Shown piece after piece: positions 5,603 to 6,851 of a stretch of 6,851 nt of DNA. Under the pieces are notes generated by a model that saw only the letters and a program-made list of their open reading frames with translations, was not told where the DNA came from and ran no database searches. The position numbers and the translations under genes are program-made. Numbering within the stretch: the stretch's first letter is position 1; the number at the start of each line of letters is the position of its first letter. The DNA comes from JASFEQ01 sp050124735 (GTDB taxonomy: Bacteria; Desulfobacterota; DSM-4660; Desulfatiglandales; HGW-15): NCBI GenBank assembly GCA_050124735.1, contig JASFEQ010000247.1, forward strand, positions 1-6,851, in the 5' to 3' direction.

Positions 5603-6520
5603 ATGTCGTCCATAGACTTTGACCTACGCCAACTAGAAATCTTTTGCAAGGTTGTCGAATTGGGAAGCTTTTCAAAGGCTGCTGAGGCGGTCTACCTGGC
5701 GCAGGCCTCGGTCAGTGAGAGGATTGCCAACCTAGAAAAGATGGTCGGAGTCAAACTCCTGGATCGTTTGGGTAGGCAGGTCGTCCCGACAAAGGCGGGA
5801 GAGCTCCTTTACAAACACGCTGTTTTGCTGCTGGACATGAAAAGAACGGCCCGTATGGAAATGGAGGGCTTTCTGGGCGTGGAACAGGGCGAGGTTTTCA
5901 TGGGTGGCAGTACCATACCTGGGGAGTATATCCTTCCCAGAGTCATCGGACGCTTCAATGAAAAATACCCTTCCATATCTGTTGTCCTGAGCATTGCGGA
6001 TACGCGTGAAATCGAAAGCCGGGTCCTTGAAGGCACGCTGGAACTTGGCGTCATTGGTTCTAAAGGATCACACAAGAGCCTCAGATACCAAGAACTCTGG
6101 CAGGACGAGCTTGTCCTGGCCATCCCCGCGAAACACCGATGGGCCAGGAAAAAAGTCGTCTCACTGGCTGAACTCTTCGAAGAGCCTTTTATAATGAGAG
6201 AGCTGGGTTCGGGGACTCTAAAAAGTATGGAGGTCTCCCTCCGAGATCCCGAGTCCAACGCTACGGGTTCCCTTCATGTGGTCGCACGATTTGGGTCATC
6301 CACTGCGGTCAAAGAGGGCATTAAGGGGGGACTGGGTGTATCCATCCTTTCAGCCAGAGCGATAGATACGGAACTGACAACAGGCATCCTTAAGGCCTTG
6401 AGAGTGAAAGGGCTACCCATGCACCGCAGCTTTTATCTGGTAAGAGACAGAAGAAGAATAGCCTCTCCCTTATGCCAGGCGATGATTGACTTTCTCCTGG
6501 CCACTTCCGAATCCAAATAG
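5603..6520 (+). CDS. LysR-family regulator associated with selenium metabolism
   Basis: This 305-residue protein is a LysR-type regulator. A winged helix-turn-helix covers about residues 7-66, with the core GSFSKAAEAVYLAQASVSER (21-40) and the following NLEKMVGVKLLDR. A linker helix runs to about 92, and a periplasmic-binding-protein-like effector domain covers about 93-300, opening with GGSTIPGEYILP (101-112). The wording of the effector domain entry and the position directly before selD fit the LysR group linked to selenium metabolism in Desulfobacterota; this is recognition by memory plus context, not a search result. AAGGAG (5591-5596) lies 6 bases before ATG. A gap of 197 bases separates it from selD, on the same strand, so it may control selD and other selenium genes. 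Its effector is unknown. A Cys/sulfur-related CysB/CysL-like role is the main alternative. Confidence 0.88.
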   Translation: MSSIDFDLRQLEIFCKVVELGSFSKAAEAVYLAQASVSERIANLEKMVGVKLLDRLGRQVVPTKAGELLYKHAVLLLDMKRTARMEMEGFLGVEQGEVFMGGSTIPGEYILPRVIGRFNEKYPSISVVLSIADTREIESRVLEGTLELGVIGSKGSHKSLRYQELWQDELVLAIPAKHRWARKKVVSLAELFEEPFIMRELGSGTLKSMEVSLRDPESNATGSLHVVARFGSSTAVKEGIKGGLGVSILSARAIDTELTTGILKALRVKGLPMHRSFYLVRDRRRIASPLCQAMIDFLLATSESK

Positions 6521-6545
6521 ACCACACAGGCAGTGGTTCTTGTTC
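6521..6545 (+). terminator. Weak terminator-like hairpin after the LysR gene
   Basis: ACCAC (6521-6525) pairs with GTGGT (6533-6537) across a 7-nt loop, starting at the first base after the stop, and TTCTTGTT follows. The stem is only 5 bp and the T-tract is broken, so termination may be partial or absent. Confidence 0.3.
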
Positions 6546-6649
6546 GGCTCAGATAATCTCCCGCCTTTTAAATCATCCTCCTTAACGAGCGAAGCACGTT
6601 TTATCGGGTTTTGCCAAGGGTAGAACAGAAAACTATCGGAAAATCCAGT

Positions 6650-6704
6650 TTGAAAAATCGGATAATCTCGATTAGTCTTTAGAATATAGTTCCAGATTTT
6701 TCAA
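6650..6704 (+). promoter_or_regulatory. Large inverted repeat directly before the selD ribosome-binding site
   Basis: TTGAAAAATC (6650-6659) is perfectly repeated in inverse as GATTTTTCAA (6695-6704). The stem extends inward by GGA/TCC with one bulged A (6660-6662 and 6691-6693). The 28-nt interior contains a smaller TAAT/ATTA stem (6663-6674). The right arm ends one base before the Shine-Dalgarno region GAGAGAGGA (6706-6714). It could fold in the mRNA near the ribosome site or be an operator for the neighbouring LysR protein. No clear promoter was found in 6521-6717; a TAGAAT (6680-6685) and a TTGCCA (6611-6616) were seen but are not well paired. Confidence 0.5.
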
Positions 6705-6717
6705 TGAGAGAGGAAAG

Positions 6718-6851
6718 ATGGCTGACCAGAAAAGACGCCTTACCGAAACAGTGACCGGCTCTGGATGAGCCTCCAAGCTGCCTCCAGGGGACCTGGACAA
6801 GGCACTTTGCGGAATGAAGTTCCCGACCGATGAAAACCTCATTGTTGGTCT
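6718..6851 (+). CDS. selD: Selenophosphate synthetase SelD, selenocysteine-containing (5' part only)
   Basis: SelD makes selenophosphate from selenide and ATP; this is the selenium donor for selenocysteine tRNA and for selenouridine in tRNA. From ATG at 6718, read with TGA at 6766-6768 as Sec (U), the protein begins MADQKRRLTETVTGSGUASK and continues LPPGDLDKALCGMKFPTDENLIVG to the window edge. The GSGU..K block is the catalytic motif. U17 aligns with E. coli Cys17, and Lys20, also essential there, is conserved. The downstream text resumes normal SelD sequence with no frame change, so this is a recoded stop, not a pseudogene. GAGAGAGGA (6706-6714) is the ribosome-binding site. The LysR gene upstream supports a selenium locus. 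About 44 codons are visible of a protein that is usually about 340-350 residues. A standard gene finder would truncate or skip this gene, or start it falsely at ATG 6814. Confidence 0.93.
6775..6807 (+). promoter_or_regulatory. Candidate bacterial SECIS element in selD
   Basis: A hairpin lies inside the coding sequence just after the UGA. Its apical stem is TCCAGG/CCTGGA (6783-6788 and 6792-6797) with loop GGA. After a CAA bulge on the 3' side, TGCC/GGCA (6779-6782 and 6801-6804) continues, and then AAG/CTT (6775-6777 and 6805-6807) across one bulged C. The loop starts 20 nt after the UGA, within the range known for bacterial SECIS elements, and begins with G as in the usual consensus. It would recruit SelB with Sec-tRNA. 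Confidence 0.75.

Noticed and set aside
6584..6602. AACG/CGTT hairpin with TTTT as a terminator for the LysR gene
   Set aside because: The stem has only four outer pairs plus a mismatch; too weak to call.
6718..6768. selD as a pseudogene with a nonsense mutation
   Set aside because: The stop is TGA, lies exactly at the catalytic Sec/Cys position, is followed by a SECIS-like hairpin, and the frame stays intact afterwards.
6814..6851. ATG at 6814 as the start of a short SelD-like gene
   Set aside because: It would drop the catalytic motif and Lys20; the upstream frame with a Shine-Dalgarno sequence and the Sec codon explains the sequence better.

Overview
The window looks like a chromosomal segment of a selenoprotein-making, probably anaerobic bacterium of the Desulfobacterota (classical Deltaproteobacteria). 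This is inferred from the selenium-associated LysR/SelD pair, the three-cysteine Rrf2 regulator, and the short degenerate 7-nt intergenic repeats. No taxonomic marker gene is present, so the assignment is tentative.

The left half (1-3846) is transcribed on the minus strand. It holds ftsX (cut by the left edge, about 291 residues visible), ftsE just upstream of it, then a gap of 233 bases, a TolC-type outer-membrane efflux protein, an approximately 400-base non-coding gap, and a small uncharacterised charged helical protein. FtsE and FtsX form the ABC-type complex that couples division to cell-wall hydrolysis. The TolC protein has no pump or adaptor gene beside it here.

A divergent non-coding region (3805-4355) separates the two halves. 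It contains several hairpins, a composite inverted-repeat element, a candidate promoter with a dyad, and a leader with mutually exclusive hairpins in front of the Rrf2 gene.

The right half is on the plus strand: an Rrf2-family regulator with an Fe-S-type cysteine triad, a glyoxalase II-like metallo-beta-lactamase-fold hydrolase, a LysR regulator of the type linked to selenium metabolism, and at the right edge the start of selD (selenophosphate synthetase).

The most notable feature is selD. Its reading frame starts at 6718 and runs through an in-frame TGA at codon 17, exactly where the catalytic Cys/Sec of SelD lies, and a strong hairpin that fits a bacterial SECIS element follows. SelD therefore appears to be a selenoprotein that makes the selenium donor for its own synthesis. 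A naive ORF search misses it. A large inverted repeat sits directly before its ribosome-binding site. Other observations concern several tandem 7- to 9-nt microrepeats in separate intergenic gaps, and start-site corrections for the TolC and small-protein genes.
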